64,000 nt of DNA from Sulfitobacter geojensis (GCF_000622325.1 NZ_JASE01000002.1:1-64000), one strand, 5' to 3'; counted from the stretch's first letter, positions 35,822 through 44,728 are shown. Made by a program: numbers and translations. The notes: a model not told the origin generated them from the sequence alone.

Positions 35822-36667
35822 ATGAGAGTCGAAAACCAGAAATATCTGGCAAACTGGGTCGGAAACAGAATCGAGATGACCGACGTGATCTCTGCCAAAA
35901 CCGCAACCCTCATGCAAAGTATCCTGCCCGAAGCCAAGCCGCTGGCCACGGGGGACACGTTGCCGCCATTGTGGCAGTGGCTATATTTTCACACCCCCGT
36001 ACCGCTGGCTGAACTGGGGCGAGATGGCCATCCAAAAAATGGAGGTTTTCTGCCACCCATTTCCCTGCCACGGCGCATGTGGGCTGGTTCCCAACTCGAA
36101 TGCATGGGCGATTTACGCATCGGCGAAGAAATCACTAAACGCTCGACAATCCGAAAGGTTGAGCCCAAGATCGGCAAGTCGGGCGCGCTGTGTTTCGTAA
36201 CTGTCCAACATGAGTTTTTACGCTCGGAGACCAATCTTTGGACTGAGCAGCAGGACATCGTATACCGAGAAGCTGCGGTTCACGGTCAGGAACAGCCAGC
36301 GCCCGTCCCCTGTCCTCAGGAACATACCGACTACGAATTGGTGACGCCATCTGCTGTTATGCTATTCCGTTATTCTGCGCTGACCTTCAACGGGCATCGC
36401 ATACACTACGATCGGGATTACACCCGTGAGGCCGAAGGCTATCCCGATCTCGTTTTCCATGGTCCGCTAACAGCGACGCTGTTGGCGGATTTTGCCCTGC
36501 GTAAATCGACGGGACTACTTCGCGGCCTGACATGTCGTGCTGTCAGTCCTCTTTTTGGTACAGAACCGTTTGGTATTTTTCTCAATCGAAAACCGGGACT
36601 TACTACGGCTTGGGCGCGCACTCCGTCCGGGGGTTTGGGCATGCAGGTCGAGGCGGTTTTTGCGTAG
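35822..36667 (+). CDS. HTD2/MaoC-like hotdog hydratase (mesaconyl-C4-CoA or itaconyl-CoA hydratase type)
   Basis: A 281-residue double-hotdog protein. The first half resembles the FAS1-like dehydratase N-domain (PLWQWLYFHTPVPLAELG, then SLPRRMWAGSQLE). The second half has the hydratase motif SALTFNGHRIHYDRDY, where the His/Asp pair sits in the active site, and PDLVFHGPLTATLLADF. Known relatives hydrate mesaconyl-C4-CoA or itaconyl-CoA. The ATG at 35822 gives the full domain with a weak ribosome binding site. It is convergent with the acyl-CoA dehydrogenase gene 29 bases on. Confidence 0.87.
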   Translation: MRVENQKYLANWVGNRIEMTDVISAKTATLMQSILPEAKPLATGDTLPPLWQWLYFHTPVPLAELGRDGHPKNGGFLPPISLPRRMWAGSQLECMGDLRIGEEITKRSTIRKVEPKIGKSGALCFVTVQHEFLRSETNLWTEQQDIVYREAAVHGQEQPAPVPCPQEHTDYELVTPSAVMLFRYSALTFNGHRIHYDRDYTREAEGYPDLVFHGPLTATLLADFALRKSTGLLRGLTCRAVSPLFGTEPFGIFLNRKPGLTTAWARTPSGGLGMQVEAVFA

Positions 36668-36696
36668 GCGAACCAGGCAACCCCTGCCTGACCGGC

Positions 36697-37857
36697 CTAG
36701 TACGATCGGGGCATTCCCAGGATATGTTCGGCGACATAGGACAGGATCAGGTTTGTCGAAATCGGCGCAACCTGATATAGTCGCGTTTCACGGAATTTTC
36801 GTTCAACGTCATATTCATTGGCAAACCCAAATCCGCCGTGGTACTGAAGACAAGCGTTCGCCGCCTCCCAACTGGCTTTAGCAGCAAGGTATTTGGCCAT
36901 GTTCGCCTCGGCCCCGCAGGGCTGCCCTGCATCATAAAGGGCACAAGCCTTGTAGCGCATCAGATTGGCAGCCTCGACTTCGACAAATGCCTCCGAGATG
37001 GGAAACTGCACACCTTGGTTCATTCCAATCGGTCGACCGAAAACCTGCCGTTCACTGACATAGGCTGTTACCTTGTCCGTAAACCAATACCCGTCCCCAA
37101 TACATTCCGCCGCGATCAATGCACGTTCCGCGTTCAGTCCGGTCAGGATGTATTTGAAACCCTGGCCTTCTTCCCCGATCAGGTTTTCCTCAGGGACCTC
37201 GAGGTTGTCAAAAAACAACTCATTGGTTTCATGATTAACCATATTCCGAATAGGACGAACGCTCATACCCGATCTCATCGCCTCTTTGATGTCCACCAGA
37301 AAAATTGATAGCCCGGCTGACTTCTTCTCGACCTCGGCCAGGGGCGTGGTACGCGCCAGCAAGATCATGAGATCAGAATGCTGCACGCGACTGATCCAGA
37401 CCTTCTGCCCGTTAATGATATAGCGCCCGTCCTTCTTAACGGCCGTTGTCTTGATCTTTGTGGTGTCGGTTCCCGTGGTCGGTTCGGTCACACCCATTGA
37501 TTGAAGACTCAATTCCCCCGCCGCAATCCTTGGCAATATTGCTTGTTTCTGGGCTTCTGACCCGTGCCGGACGAGCGTGTTCAAGTTATACATCTGGCCA
37601 TGACATGCGCCAGAATTGCCACCCGCACGGTTGATTTCTTCCATGATGACGCTGGCTTCTGTCAGACCTAACCCGGCCCCATCGTAGGCTTCGGGAATCA
37701 GTGCCGCCATCCACCCCTCTTTGGTAAGGGCATCGACAAATGCTTTGGGATATGCTTTCTCCTCGTCCACTTTTCGATGATATTCCTCCGGAAACTGGGA
37801 ACATACACCCCTCACGCCTCGACGGATATCTTCAAAGTCGTTGTTTGAATATGCCAT
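36697..37857 (-). CDS. Acyl-CoA dehydrogenase, second
   Basis: A 386-residue acyl-CoA dehydrogenase. Substrate and FAD regions are clear: QSMGVTEPTTGTDTTKIKT (near residue 115), NGQKVWIS and FGRPIGMNQGVQFP. The helix-G glutamate is present in GLNAERALIAA, and the C-terminal base motif is again absent (YQVAPISTNLILSYVAEHIL). It is clearly different from the dehydrogenase at 19926-21059, so the two probably act on different intermediates. It closes the catabolic region, followed by IS relics. Confidence 0.92.
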   Translation of the reverse strand: MAYSNNDFEDIRRGVRGVCSQFPEEYHRKVDEEKAYPKAFVDALTKEGWMAALIPEAYDGAGLGLTEASVIMEEINRAGGNSGACHGQMYNLNTLVRHGSEAQKQAILPRIAAGELSLQSMGVTEPTTGTDTTKIKTTAVKKDGRYIINGQKVWISRVQHSDLMILLARTTPLAEVEKKSAGLSIFLVDIKEAMRSGMSVRPIRNMVNHETNELFFDNLEVPEENLIGEEGQGFKYILTGLNAERALIAAECIGDGYWFTDKVTAYVSERQVFGRPIGMNQGVQFPISEAFVEVEAANLMRYKACALYDAGQPCGAEANMAKYLAAKASWEAANACLQYHGGFGFANEYDVERKFRETRLYQVAPISTNLILSYVAEHILGMPRSY

Positions 37858-37981
37858 GCAATCCTCTGGCTTTTTTGAACCTACCCCTTTCTACTTTCGC
37901 ACCAATCCGTGCACCAAATAGGCATTACCAATAGCTGCCATACTGCTATCAAATTTCGCGTATTAAGACAGCACTTTGGAG

Positions 37982-38070
37982 GGTTTTGCCGCGAATATTT
38001 TGAGGTATAAAAGTCAGCAACCATTGGATGCAGTTATGCTGCGAGCGCTGCAAACTGCTTGAATGGTAAG
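37982..38070 (-). mobile_element. End fragment of an IS6-family element
   Basis: Read on the minus strand, this piece encodes PFKQFAALAA followed by a stop, the usual C-terminus of IS6 transposases, then about 60 bases ending in a terminal-repeat-like sequence (gttttgccgcgaatattttg on the plus strand from about 37984). Nothing of the rest of the transposase remains. A stretch of about 50 bases of it recurs at the end of the IS6 relic at 9358-9409. Confidence 0.6.
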
Positions 38071-38156
38071 ACCCCGTTTTGAGGTGCCCCTGGTTTCCTA
38101 GACACCTGACTTTCTCAGTTTGAGCTGTCTTTCTTCGAAACCAACCATTGCCGGCA

Positions 38157-38175
38157 ACACATGCAAAGCATGTGT
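38157..38175. repeat. Short hairpin acacatgc / gcatgtgt
   Basis: Perfect 8-base arms around a 3-base loop, about 20 bases before the IS6 element. There is no following T-run, so I do not call it a terminator. It lies in a stretch (38071-38193) that looks like joined IS debris. Confidence 0.4.
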
Positions 38176-38193
38176 GAGAGGGGGCGACAGCAT

Positions 38194-39025
38194 GGGTTCT
38201 GTCGCAAATTTTGATGGGACCTTTCAGTTTGTGCATGACTTCGGTAGGTCGACGATCCGAACTCCATTACTGACGAGATAACGCAATGATTGACTTCAAG
38301 GGTGCCCATTATCCGAAGGACGTCATTTTGTATGCGGTGTTCTTCTATGTCCGCTACGCGGTTTCTTATCGCGATCTGGAGGAGATTATGGCCGAGCGTG
38401 GTGTCAATGTTGGCCATGCAACCCTGAACCGCTGGGTGGTGAAATATGCGGTGCTGATCGCTGCTGCGGCCCAGCAACGTAAGTCGGCAACCGCCCGTTC
38501 ATGGCGCATGGATGAGACCTATATTCGCGTGAAGGGGAACTGGACCTATCTTTACCGGGCAGTGGATCGAGACGGGCAAACCCTTGATTTCATGCTATCC
38601 GAGAGGCGCGATGAGGTCGCCGCCACCAAATTCTTCCGGCGGACAATCGATCGAAATGGTTGGCCGGACAAGGTGGTGATCGACAAGAGCGGTGCCAATA
38701 TGGCCGGCCTCGACAACATGAACATAGCGTTGATCCTGGTAGGCTGGTGCTGGCTGATCGAAGTCGTGCAAGTAAAATATCTCAATAACCTGATCGAACA
38801 GGATCATCGGTTTATCAAGAAAATCATCCGCCCGATGCTGGGCTTCAAATCCTTCGATGCCGCTCAAGCGACCCTCGCGGGGATCGAGACAGCGCACATG
38901 ATCAGGAAAGGGCAAATCGGCGATGCGAGACACTCCCCGTTTCAGACCTTCGCCGCGCTCGCTGCATAAATGTGTCCAAACAAAAGGCTTGCTCTCACAC
39001 ATCTCCGAAATTTGCGACAGAACCC
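38194..39025 (+). mobile_element. IS6-family element, apparently complete
   Basis: The 832-bp element has 18-bp inverted ends: GGGTTCTGTCGCAAATTT at 38194-38211 and its complement at 39008-39025. It holds one transposase gene on the plus strand. The 8-bp target duplication typical of IS6 elements is not present (gacagcat on the left, cggcgtga on the right), so the flanks have been rearranged, as is common when IS6 elements recombine or form adjacent deletions. It cuts into a LacI-type gene on its right. Confidence 0.85.
38286..38969 (+). CDS. IS6-family transposase
   Basis: A 227-residue DDE transposase. The N-terminus has the family pattern AVFFYVRYAVSYRDLEEIMA with HATLNRWVVKY as the helix-turn-helix. 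The three acids are in SWRMDETYIRVKG, VVIDKSGANMAG and NNLIEQDHRFIKK. It is slightly short of the usual 230-240 residues but complete at both ends, and no internal stop is present. It may be active and could mobilise neighbouring DNA. Confidence 0.93.
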   Translation: MIDFKGAHYPKDVILYAVFFYVRYAVSYRDLEEIMAERGVNVGHATLNRWVVKYAVLIAAAAQQRKSATARSWRMDETYIRVKGNWTYLYRAVDRDGQTLDFMLSERRDEVAATKFFRRTIDRNGWPDKVVIDKSGANMAGLDNMNIALILVGWCWLIEVVQVKYLNNLIEQDHRFIKKIIRPMLGFKSFDAAQATLAGIETAHMIRKGQIGDARHSPFQTFAALAA

Positions 39026-39814
39026 CGGCGTGACCGACGCCCTGAAAGGCACGCCGCTGCAACCGGTTTTCGGCGTGACCGGCTACAACCCGGAGGCCGA
39101 ATACGAGACCATTCGCAACATGCTGTCGTGGCGGCCTGCGGGGCTGATTGTTGCGGGTCTGGATCAACCTGAAGACACGCGGTCGCTGATGCAAAACGCA
39201 GGCGTTCCCATTGTGCAGATCATGGATTGTGATGGGGATGCGGTTGATGCCTGTGTCGGGTTTTCGCACAGCCGCGCGGGTTACGACATGGCGGCAGAGC
39301 TGCTGGCGGCTGGCATGCGTCGGATCGGCTATATCGGGTGCAATCTCGACAAGGATGTGAGGGCCGGCAAGCGCAAGATGGGGTTTCTTGACAGATAGCG
39401 TGAACAGGGACTCGATTTTGTCGATGCGATGGCTTTGCCGGCGGATCCGAAGGCTCTGCGATTGCTTGCGGGCGGCACATGGCGGCGGAACTGTTGGCGC
39501 GCCAGCCTGACCTTGACTGCATCTATTTTTCCAACGACGACCTTGCCTTCGGGGGGCTTTGCCATTGTGTCGCTGCTGGTATTGACGTGCCGCAAGACCT
39601 GGCATTGGCCGGTTTCAACGGTTTGAGCCTTCTTGAAGGATTGCCCGGAAAGATTGCGACATCACGCACCGCACGCCGCGAAATCGGTGAAGCGGCGGTT
39701 TCTATCATCCTGGATCGTCTTGCAAATCGGGACGACCCGGCGAAAAGAACCCGTATTTTGGAGCCGCGGATCGACCTTGGGGATGTGCAGGCGCGTGTAA
39801 AAGACCGGTCTTGA
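39026..39814 (+). pseudogene. LacI-family regulator, truncated and broken
   Basis: The open sequence downstream of the IS6 end reads like the effector-binding domain of a LacI/GalR regulator: GVTGYNPEAEYETIRNML, PAGLIVAGLDQPED, AGMRRIGYIGCNLDKD, then in a second frame DLDCIYFSNDDLAFGGL and DLALAGFNGLSLLEG. The helix-turn-helix start is missing, removed by the IS6 insertion. A TAG stop (near 39396-39398) and a frame change (near 39470) break what is left. It probably once controlled the adjacent transporter genes. Confidence 0.85.
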
Positions 39815-39849
39815 CCGGTCAGCTCCGCGAACGTGCTGACACATTCCGC

Positions 39850-40596
39850 TCAGGCGTTTGAATGGCTGCGGCCGTATCTTCGTTCATAGTGGCTGCGATA
39901 GGCCTCTGCCGATGCCGGCAGGTGTTTTCTGGTTGCTTCGACATACTGCTCCTGTGACGCGCCTTCCAAAGCTTCGACTATGGCATAATGCTGTCCGACC
40001 ACGGTATCCATGTGAGCCTTGTCGTCGTATTTGATGACGCGGATGGGCTGGGCAATACGTGCGTGCAATTCTATCAGCGTGGCAAGCCTTGGGTTTCCGC
40101 AGCATGAAAACTGCACGGTATGAAATTCCTGGTTCAACCAATAGACGCCGCGAAAGTTCTGCTGGGCGATGGCGTTTGCGTGCTTTTCCGCAATCTCGCG
40201 TAATTTCCGGGTCACTTCTGTCGGTGCCGGAAGCTCCGTTCTTTTGGCCGCTGCGGTTTCGAGGATCAGCCTGACGTCGTAAAGCGCATCGACTTCGTCC
40301 GGTGTGAACTGGACGACTTCAACCCCTTTGTTCGGGATGTGAACCAGCAGACCCCGGCTTTCCAATTCGTGGAATGCCCGCCGCACCGAATGCCGCTTGG
40401 CACCATAGCGCTCGATAACGCGATCTTCGATGATCCGGGTGCCCGGGGCAAGTGCGCCAAAGATGATGTCGTTCTCAAGCTGGTATACAAGTGTGTCTGG
40501 CATTCTTCCCCCCATGACCTCTTTCGGAAGCGCGAATTTGGAGCCGGGCAGGCCCGAAGTTTCAAAATTATTAAGCATATTATCAACAAAAAGCAC
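39850..40596 (-). CDS. GntR-family regulator, FCD subgroup
   Basis: A 248-residue regulator with an N-terminal winged helix (residues about 35-95, with APGTRIIEDRVIERYGAKRH and VRRAFHELESRGLL) and an all-helical FCD ligand domain (about 105-230) with possible metal ligands in NQEFHTVQF and QHYAIVEAL. These proteins often repress sugar-acid or carboxylate uptake genes. A shorter start at an inner methionine is possible. It is intact while its plus-strand neighbours are broken, so it may control the intact TRAP and aldolase set at 44.7-50.1 kb. Confidence 0.88.
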   Translation of the reverse strand: MLFVDNMLNNFETSGLPGSKFALPKEVMGGRMPDTLVYQLENDIIFGALAPGTRIIEDRVIERYGAKRHSVRRAFHELESRGLLVHIPNKGVEVVQFTPDEVDALYDVRLILETAAAKRTELPAPTEVTRKLREIAEKHANAIAQQNFRGVYWLNQEFHTVQFSCCGNPRLATLIELHARIAQPIRVIKYDDKAHMDTVVGQHYAIVEALEGASQEQYVEATRKHLPASAEAYRSHYERRYGRSHSNA

Positions 40597-40644
40597 AAGC
40601 GGTGATGGGTGCTCTGTGATGCCTCGATAATTCTAAGATCAAAA

Positions 40645-40670
40645 TATTGATAAAAATGTCAACGATCGTG
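40645..40670. promoter_or_regulatory. AT-rich inverted half-sites ahead of the GntR gene
   Basis: A TTGAT...TGTCAA arrangement (ttgataaaaatgtcaa, from about 40649) lies between the divergent GntR gene and the first small pseudogene. Similar TGTCAATA-type sequences precede the aldolase and dctP genes near 49.2 and 50.4 kb. It could be the GntR operator. Confidence 0.35.
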
Positions 40671-40704
40671 CAAAAAGACCTCCACCAAACAACCGGAGTG
40701 CATC

Positions 40705-41133
40705 ATGCCCGATCTCGACTGGCCGATTCCCGAGGTTCCTGACGCGGAGCTTGGACCCCATCTTTTTGCCCTTGCGACCGTCAAATGGGTCTTCGATGTC
40801 GATGCGCATAAGGTCGAAGATTTCCATGACTGGCTGACCGAGAACGAAGCACCGCTTGCCACTGAGCTTGCCGCCTCGGGCCGGGGTGTCGGCTATTTCG
40901 GGACGTTTGGCGTGGTCGATCCCGCCTCGGGCTATGACGCGGTTCGGCGGTATCGGACCTTTGACAGCAAGGACGCCCTGAAGGCCTAGGACCCGGATGG
41001 CGACCAAAGCGGCGCGCCATACATGCGCCGGGCAAATGAACTGGCGCATTTCTGGATGGCTGACGCTGGTTCCTGGGAAGAGATCTATATCCCGGCGGTG
41101 TTTGGTCCGGCCTACAAATTCGCGGGGGATTAA
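40705..41133 (+). pseudogene. Small conserved protein, interrupted by one TAG
   Basis: A 142-codon frame from ATG at 40705 to TAA at 41131, broken only by TAG at 40987-40989. The protein upstream of the stop (DLDWPIPEVPDAELGPHLFA, then WVFDVDAHKVEDFHDWL) and downstream (ELAHFWMADAGSWEEIYIPAVFG) resembles the next gene throughout. In that paralogue the position of the TAG is tryptophan (KGWDP), so TGG has become TAG here. No known family recognised. The linked dctQMP genes suggest a role in the same pathway. Confidence 0.8.
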
Positions 41134-41174
41134 AATACCTGCCGCGTAACAAACTGATGTAACTGGAGCCAATC

Positions 41175-41588
41175 ATGCCAAGACTGGTTTGGTCTATCCC
41201 CGACGACATAGACGCCGAAGGCGTGCATCTCTTTGCACCGCTTTTCGTGAAATGGGTTTTCTCGGTGCCCCCCGAAGACATCCGGGCCTTCCACGCCTGG
41301 CTGCGTGAGAACTAAAAAGACCTTGCAGAAGGGTTGGAAAAACTGGGGGTGGGTGTCGGATACAAAGGCACCTACGGCATCGCCACAACACAGGATGCCG
41401 GATACCTGAAAATCTCCCGTTACCGGACCTATTGGACCTTCGACAGCGCCCAGGCCATGAAGGGCTGGGATCCCACGTCGAAGTCACTGCCGGCAGAGCT
41501 GCAGACGCAATTGCGCTATATGGCGCAGCTTTGGTTGAAAGACGATTACCAACTGTCCGAGACCTATATTCCGGCGGTGGCCGGTTAG
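41175..41588 (+). pseudogene. Paralogous small conserved protein, interrupted by one TAA
   Basis: A 137-codon frame from ATG at 41175 to TAG at 41586, with a single internal TAA at 41313-41315. In the preceding paralogue the same place is glutamate (TENEAPL against REN-stop-KDL), consistent with GAA changed to TAA. The shared phrases are WVF near the start, RYRT in the middle and IPAV near the end. No known family recognised. Two adjacent copies of one family, each with one nonsense change in otherwise open sequence, suggest recent loss of function. Confidence 0.8.
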
Positions 41589-41635
41589 GCCAATAAGATC
41601 GGCGGGGAGTATCGGCACTTTCAGGACGATTTGCC

Positions 41636-42193
41636 GTGACCCGTTCCGAGCAATCCCCAAGCGTCAGTGTGCTCCGGTCATTTGCAGGGCAGGCGGATCG
41701 TATCATTCTGGGGTTTGTCCCGGTGGCAAAGCTGGCCACGTTGATCTTATTGGTCACAACGATTTTCGATCTGGTCACACGGCGGTTTTTCGTCCTGGGA
41801 TCGACCCGGCTTCAGGAGCTGGAATGGCACATGCATGTTGTCATTTTCACGCTCTGCCTTGGGTATTCATACGTCAAGAACCGGCATGTCCGCATTGACC
41901 TGTTCTATTCCGGCTTCTCGCCGCGCATGAAACACACGATCGAAATCCTGGGCATCCTTATCCTGGCTCTGCCCTATCTCGGATTGCTTATCTATTTCGG
42001 AAGCCAGTTCTTTTGGCAGTCCTACGTGATTGACGAGCCATCCAAGGCCGCACTTGGCATCCCCCATCGCTGGATCATCAAGTTCTTTCTGCCGCTGGGA
42101 CTTAGCCTCCTGGTTCTGGCCGCCCTGTCCGCTTTGGCCCGGTCCATTCTGGGCCTTATCAATCCCCAATTTACGGAAGAGCAAAAGCCATGA
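41636..42193 (+). CDS. dctQ: TRAP transporter small membrane subunit (DctQ type)
   Basis: A 185-residue protein with four membrane helices and the family motif RLQELEWHMHVVIFTLCLGY, followed by HVRIDLFYSGFSPRMK. The frame is intact from a GTG at 41636. Its stop overlaps the start of dctM by four bases. Because the dctM and dctP genes downstream are broken, it probably has no working partner unless it borrows one from another TRAP system in the window. Confidence 0.88.
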   Translation: MTRSEQSPSVSVLRSFAGQADRIILGFVPVAKLATLILLVTTIFDLVTRRFFVLGSTRLQELEWHMHVVIFTLCLGYSYVKNRHVRIDLFYSGFSPRMKHTIEILGILILALPYLGLLIYFGSQFFWQSYVIDEPSKAALGIPHRWIIKFFLPLGLSLLVLAALSALARSILGLINPQFTEEQKP

Positions 42194-43629
42194 GCGTTGA
42201 AATGCTCCCGATCATCATGTTTGCAACTGTCGCGGTACTGTTGTTTTCCAGCTATCTGGTTGCCTTCGTGCTTGGTGGGTCGGCCACGGTGTTTGCGTTG
42301 ATCGGCATGGTTTTCGATCAATTCAGCTTCGTTCAGTTCTTTTCGACGGTGCCCCGGATCTGGGGGGTGTCGCGGAAAATCTGGTCATGACGGCGATCCC
42401 CATGTTTGTTCTCATGGGCCTCATACTGGAACGCAGCGGGGTCGGACGCGACCTTGTGTCTTGCATGTATCTGCTGATGCGCCGCCTGCCCGGCGGGTTG
42501 GCGATTGCGGCTGCGCTGATCGGCACGATCATGGCCGCGGCCACCGGTATCATCGGGGCGTCGATCACCATGTTGACTGTCCTGACGTTGCCGCTGTTGT
42601 TGTCCAGCGGTTATCGCCCGCGTCTGGCGACCGGGACGGCCGCGGCGCCGGGCACGTTGGGCATCCTCATTCCCCTCAGCATCATGCTGGTCATCATGGC
42701 TGAACTTCTGGGCCAGTCGGTGGCGGACCTGTTCTTTGCCGCGCTCCTTCCGGGGCTGCTTCTTGCCAGCATGTATATCGTTTATGTGCTTATTTTCGCG
42801 ATGTTTTCGCCCAAATCAGCACCAGCGCCCAAGGGCACAGCGATCAGCCCAAGTGCCACCGGGATGATCGTGATGCTCGGGCTTTTCCCCCGGCTTTCCT
42901 GATCTTTCTGGTTCTGGGGTCGATCCTGTTCGGCTGGGCAACACCAACCGAAGCCGCAGGCGTTGGGGCCTTTGGGGCGATACTTCTTGCGCTATTCTAC
43001 AAGCCTGTCGTCAACCGCGTGTATGACCGGTTCGGCATTGATCCAAACGTCATTCCGACCCTCGAAAGCAACGAGGGCACTGACACCGATGGTCCCTTTG
43101 CGCGGTTCTGGAAGTCCCTGGACAGCGCATTGGAGGAGCTTTGCCAGATGTCGGGGATGATCTTTCTTTTGATCATCGCGGCGACCTCGTTTTCCTCCGT
43201 GTTCTTGGCGGTGATCACATCATCATCGACTTTGTGGACAGTCTCGGCCTGGTGTCCTGGGGTTTGCTGCTGTTGATCATGGCGATCTCTTTCCTGCTTG
43301 GGTTCTTTTTCGACTGGTTGGAGATTTCGCTGATCGTCTTGCCGATCTTTGCGCCGATTATCGCGGGTCTGAATTTTGGTGATCATTTGCCATCCTGGCA
43401 GGTGTCCGTCTGGTTCCTGATCCTGATGTCCATCTACCTGCAAACCTCGTTCCTGACGCCGCCTTTCGGGTTTTCGCTGTTCTTCCTGAAAGGGGCGGCG
43501 CCTGCATCGGTGAAGCTCAAGGACATCTACCTTGGGATTATTCCCTTCGTGCTGATCCAGCTGATTTGCCTCGCCCCGGTGATGCGGTTTCCGAGCATCG
43601 CCTTGTGGCTGCCGACCTCGTTCCTGTGA
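42190..43629 (+). pseudogene. dctM: TRAP large membrane subunit (DctM type) with three frameshifts
   Basis: Three reading frames together give a complete DctM protein. The breaks are near 42365 (a run of six G, one base short), near 42890 (a run of C, one base short) and near 43205 (one base short). Restored segments include LVMTAIPMFVLMGLILERSG, ATPTEAAGVGAFGAIL and TSFLTPPFGFSLFFLKGAAP. Two of the losses are in homopolymers, so either replication slippage or assembly error could be the cause. As written, no full subunit can be made. Confidence 0.88.
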
Positions 43630-43689
43630 TCGGGCGGAAACGCGCGAAATGACCCTCGACTGTAACCACTATCCAAAGGGAGGATACCC

Positions 43690-44584
43690 ATGAAGACCCA
43701 TACAACATCACTCAAGACCACCGCGATTGCGGCGGCGATCGGGGTTGGCATGTTTGCCAATTCGGTAGCTGCCCAGGACAAGGTTGTGATCAACATGCAC
43801 ACCACGGTGGGCAGCAATGTCAAAATCCTTGGCAGCAACGCGAAAATCTTTGCCGACCGGGTAAGCGAAATGTCCGGCGGCACGTTGGAGATCCGCCATT
43901 ACGAGCCCGGCGCGCTGGTTCCGGCCATCGAATATTTCGATTCCCTGACCGTCGGTGCGCTGGATGCGGCCTGGGGGTCAACCGGGACAAATGCCAACAA
44001 GAACCCGGCGCTGGTTCTCTTTACCTCTGTGCCCTTTGGCCCGTCGCCGGGCGAGATGCTGGGCTGGCTCTACCACGGTGGCGGGATCGAACTTTATGAC
44101 GAGATCTATGCCTCTTTCAATGTGAAGGGCATTCCCTGTTCGATGGATCGCGCCTGAGGCGGCCGGTTGGTTCAGCGAACCGATCGAGAGCCTCGACGAT
44201 CTGCAAGGGCTGAAGTTCCGTATCTTCGGGCTGGGTGGCAAGACGCTTGAAAAAGTCGGTGTTTCAACCCAGCTGCTTGCCGGGGATGACATTGCCCCGG
44301 CGCTGCAACGCGGGACAATCGACGGGGCGGAGTTTGCGAACCCCGGTGTGGATGTGAGCTTTGGCTTTTACAAGCTGGCCGACAACTATCACTTCCCCGG
44401 TTGGCACCAGCAATCCAGCGTTCAGGATTTTGCGATGAACCTCGACAAGTGGGAGGCGCTGTCGTCGTCCCACAAGGCGATTATCGAGGCGGCCTGTGCC
44501 GAAAGCCTGATGCGGGTTTACGCCTCCTACAAGGCCTTCCGCGAGAAATATAAACTGTGGAGCGAAATCGCTTACGTCGATTGA
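43690..44584 (+). pseudogene. dctP: TRAP substrate-binding protein (DctP type) with one frameshift
   Basis: The first 156 codons give a signal peptide (ending VAAQ) and the N-lobe (VINMHTTVGSNVKILGSNAK, then GTLEIRHYEPGALV). One extra G near 44145 shifts the frame. The second frame then gives GWFSEPIESLDDLQGLKFRI and DGAEFANPGVDVSFGF up to the TGA at 44582. The tandem GG may be a slippage or assembly artefact. The sequence resembles the alpha-keto-acid-binding (TakP-like) branch, but this is a loose impression. Confidence 0.87.
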
Positions 44585-44602
44585 TCGCCCCGAAAATGCA
44601 AA

Positions 44603-44632
44603 TCAGCGGGCCATTTGCGGATGGCCCGCTGA
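44603..44632. terminator. Strong hairpin after the dctP pseudogene
   Basis: TCAGCGGGCCAT (44603-44614) and ATGGCCCGCTGA (44621-44632) pair perfectly over 12 bases around a 6-base loop. It stands 18 bases after the dctP stop, where a terminator is expected. The T-run is weak. Confidence 0.75.
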
Positions 44633-44686
44633 AACATGTCTGGCGTTGGAAGAGGTGGGGTCAGCGAGGTGCGAAAACCTTGCGGC

Positions 44687-44715
44687 CAGAACATCCGCCT
44701 TACCGGGATGTTCTG
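44687..44715. terminator. Second hairpin, likely for the convergent OsmC gene
   Basis: CAGAACATCC (44687-44696) and GGATGTTCTG (44706-44715) pair perfectly. It lies just beyond the stop of the minus-strand OsmC gene and probably ends that operon. Confidence 0.55.
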
Positions 44716-44728
44716 ACCTTTGGGCCAG

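Noticed and set aside
38080-38105. cccctggtttcctagacacc as an end of an IS3-type element
   Set aside because: It resembles such ends only loosely; no partner end or transposase remnant could be matched.
40987-41315. In-frame TAG and TAA in two neighbouring genes, possibly stop-codon recoding
   Set aside because: Two different stop codons are involved, they would have to code tryptophan and glutamate, and TAG, TAA and TGA end the intact genes of the window. Simple nonsense mutation fits better.
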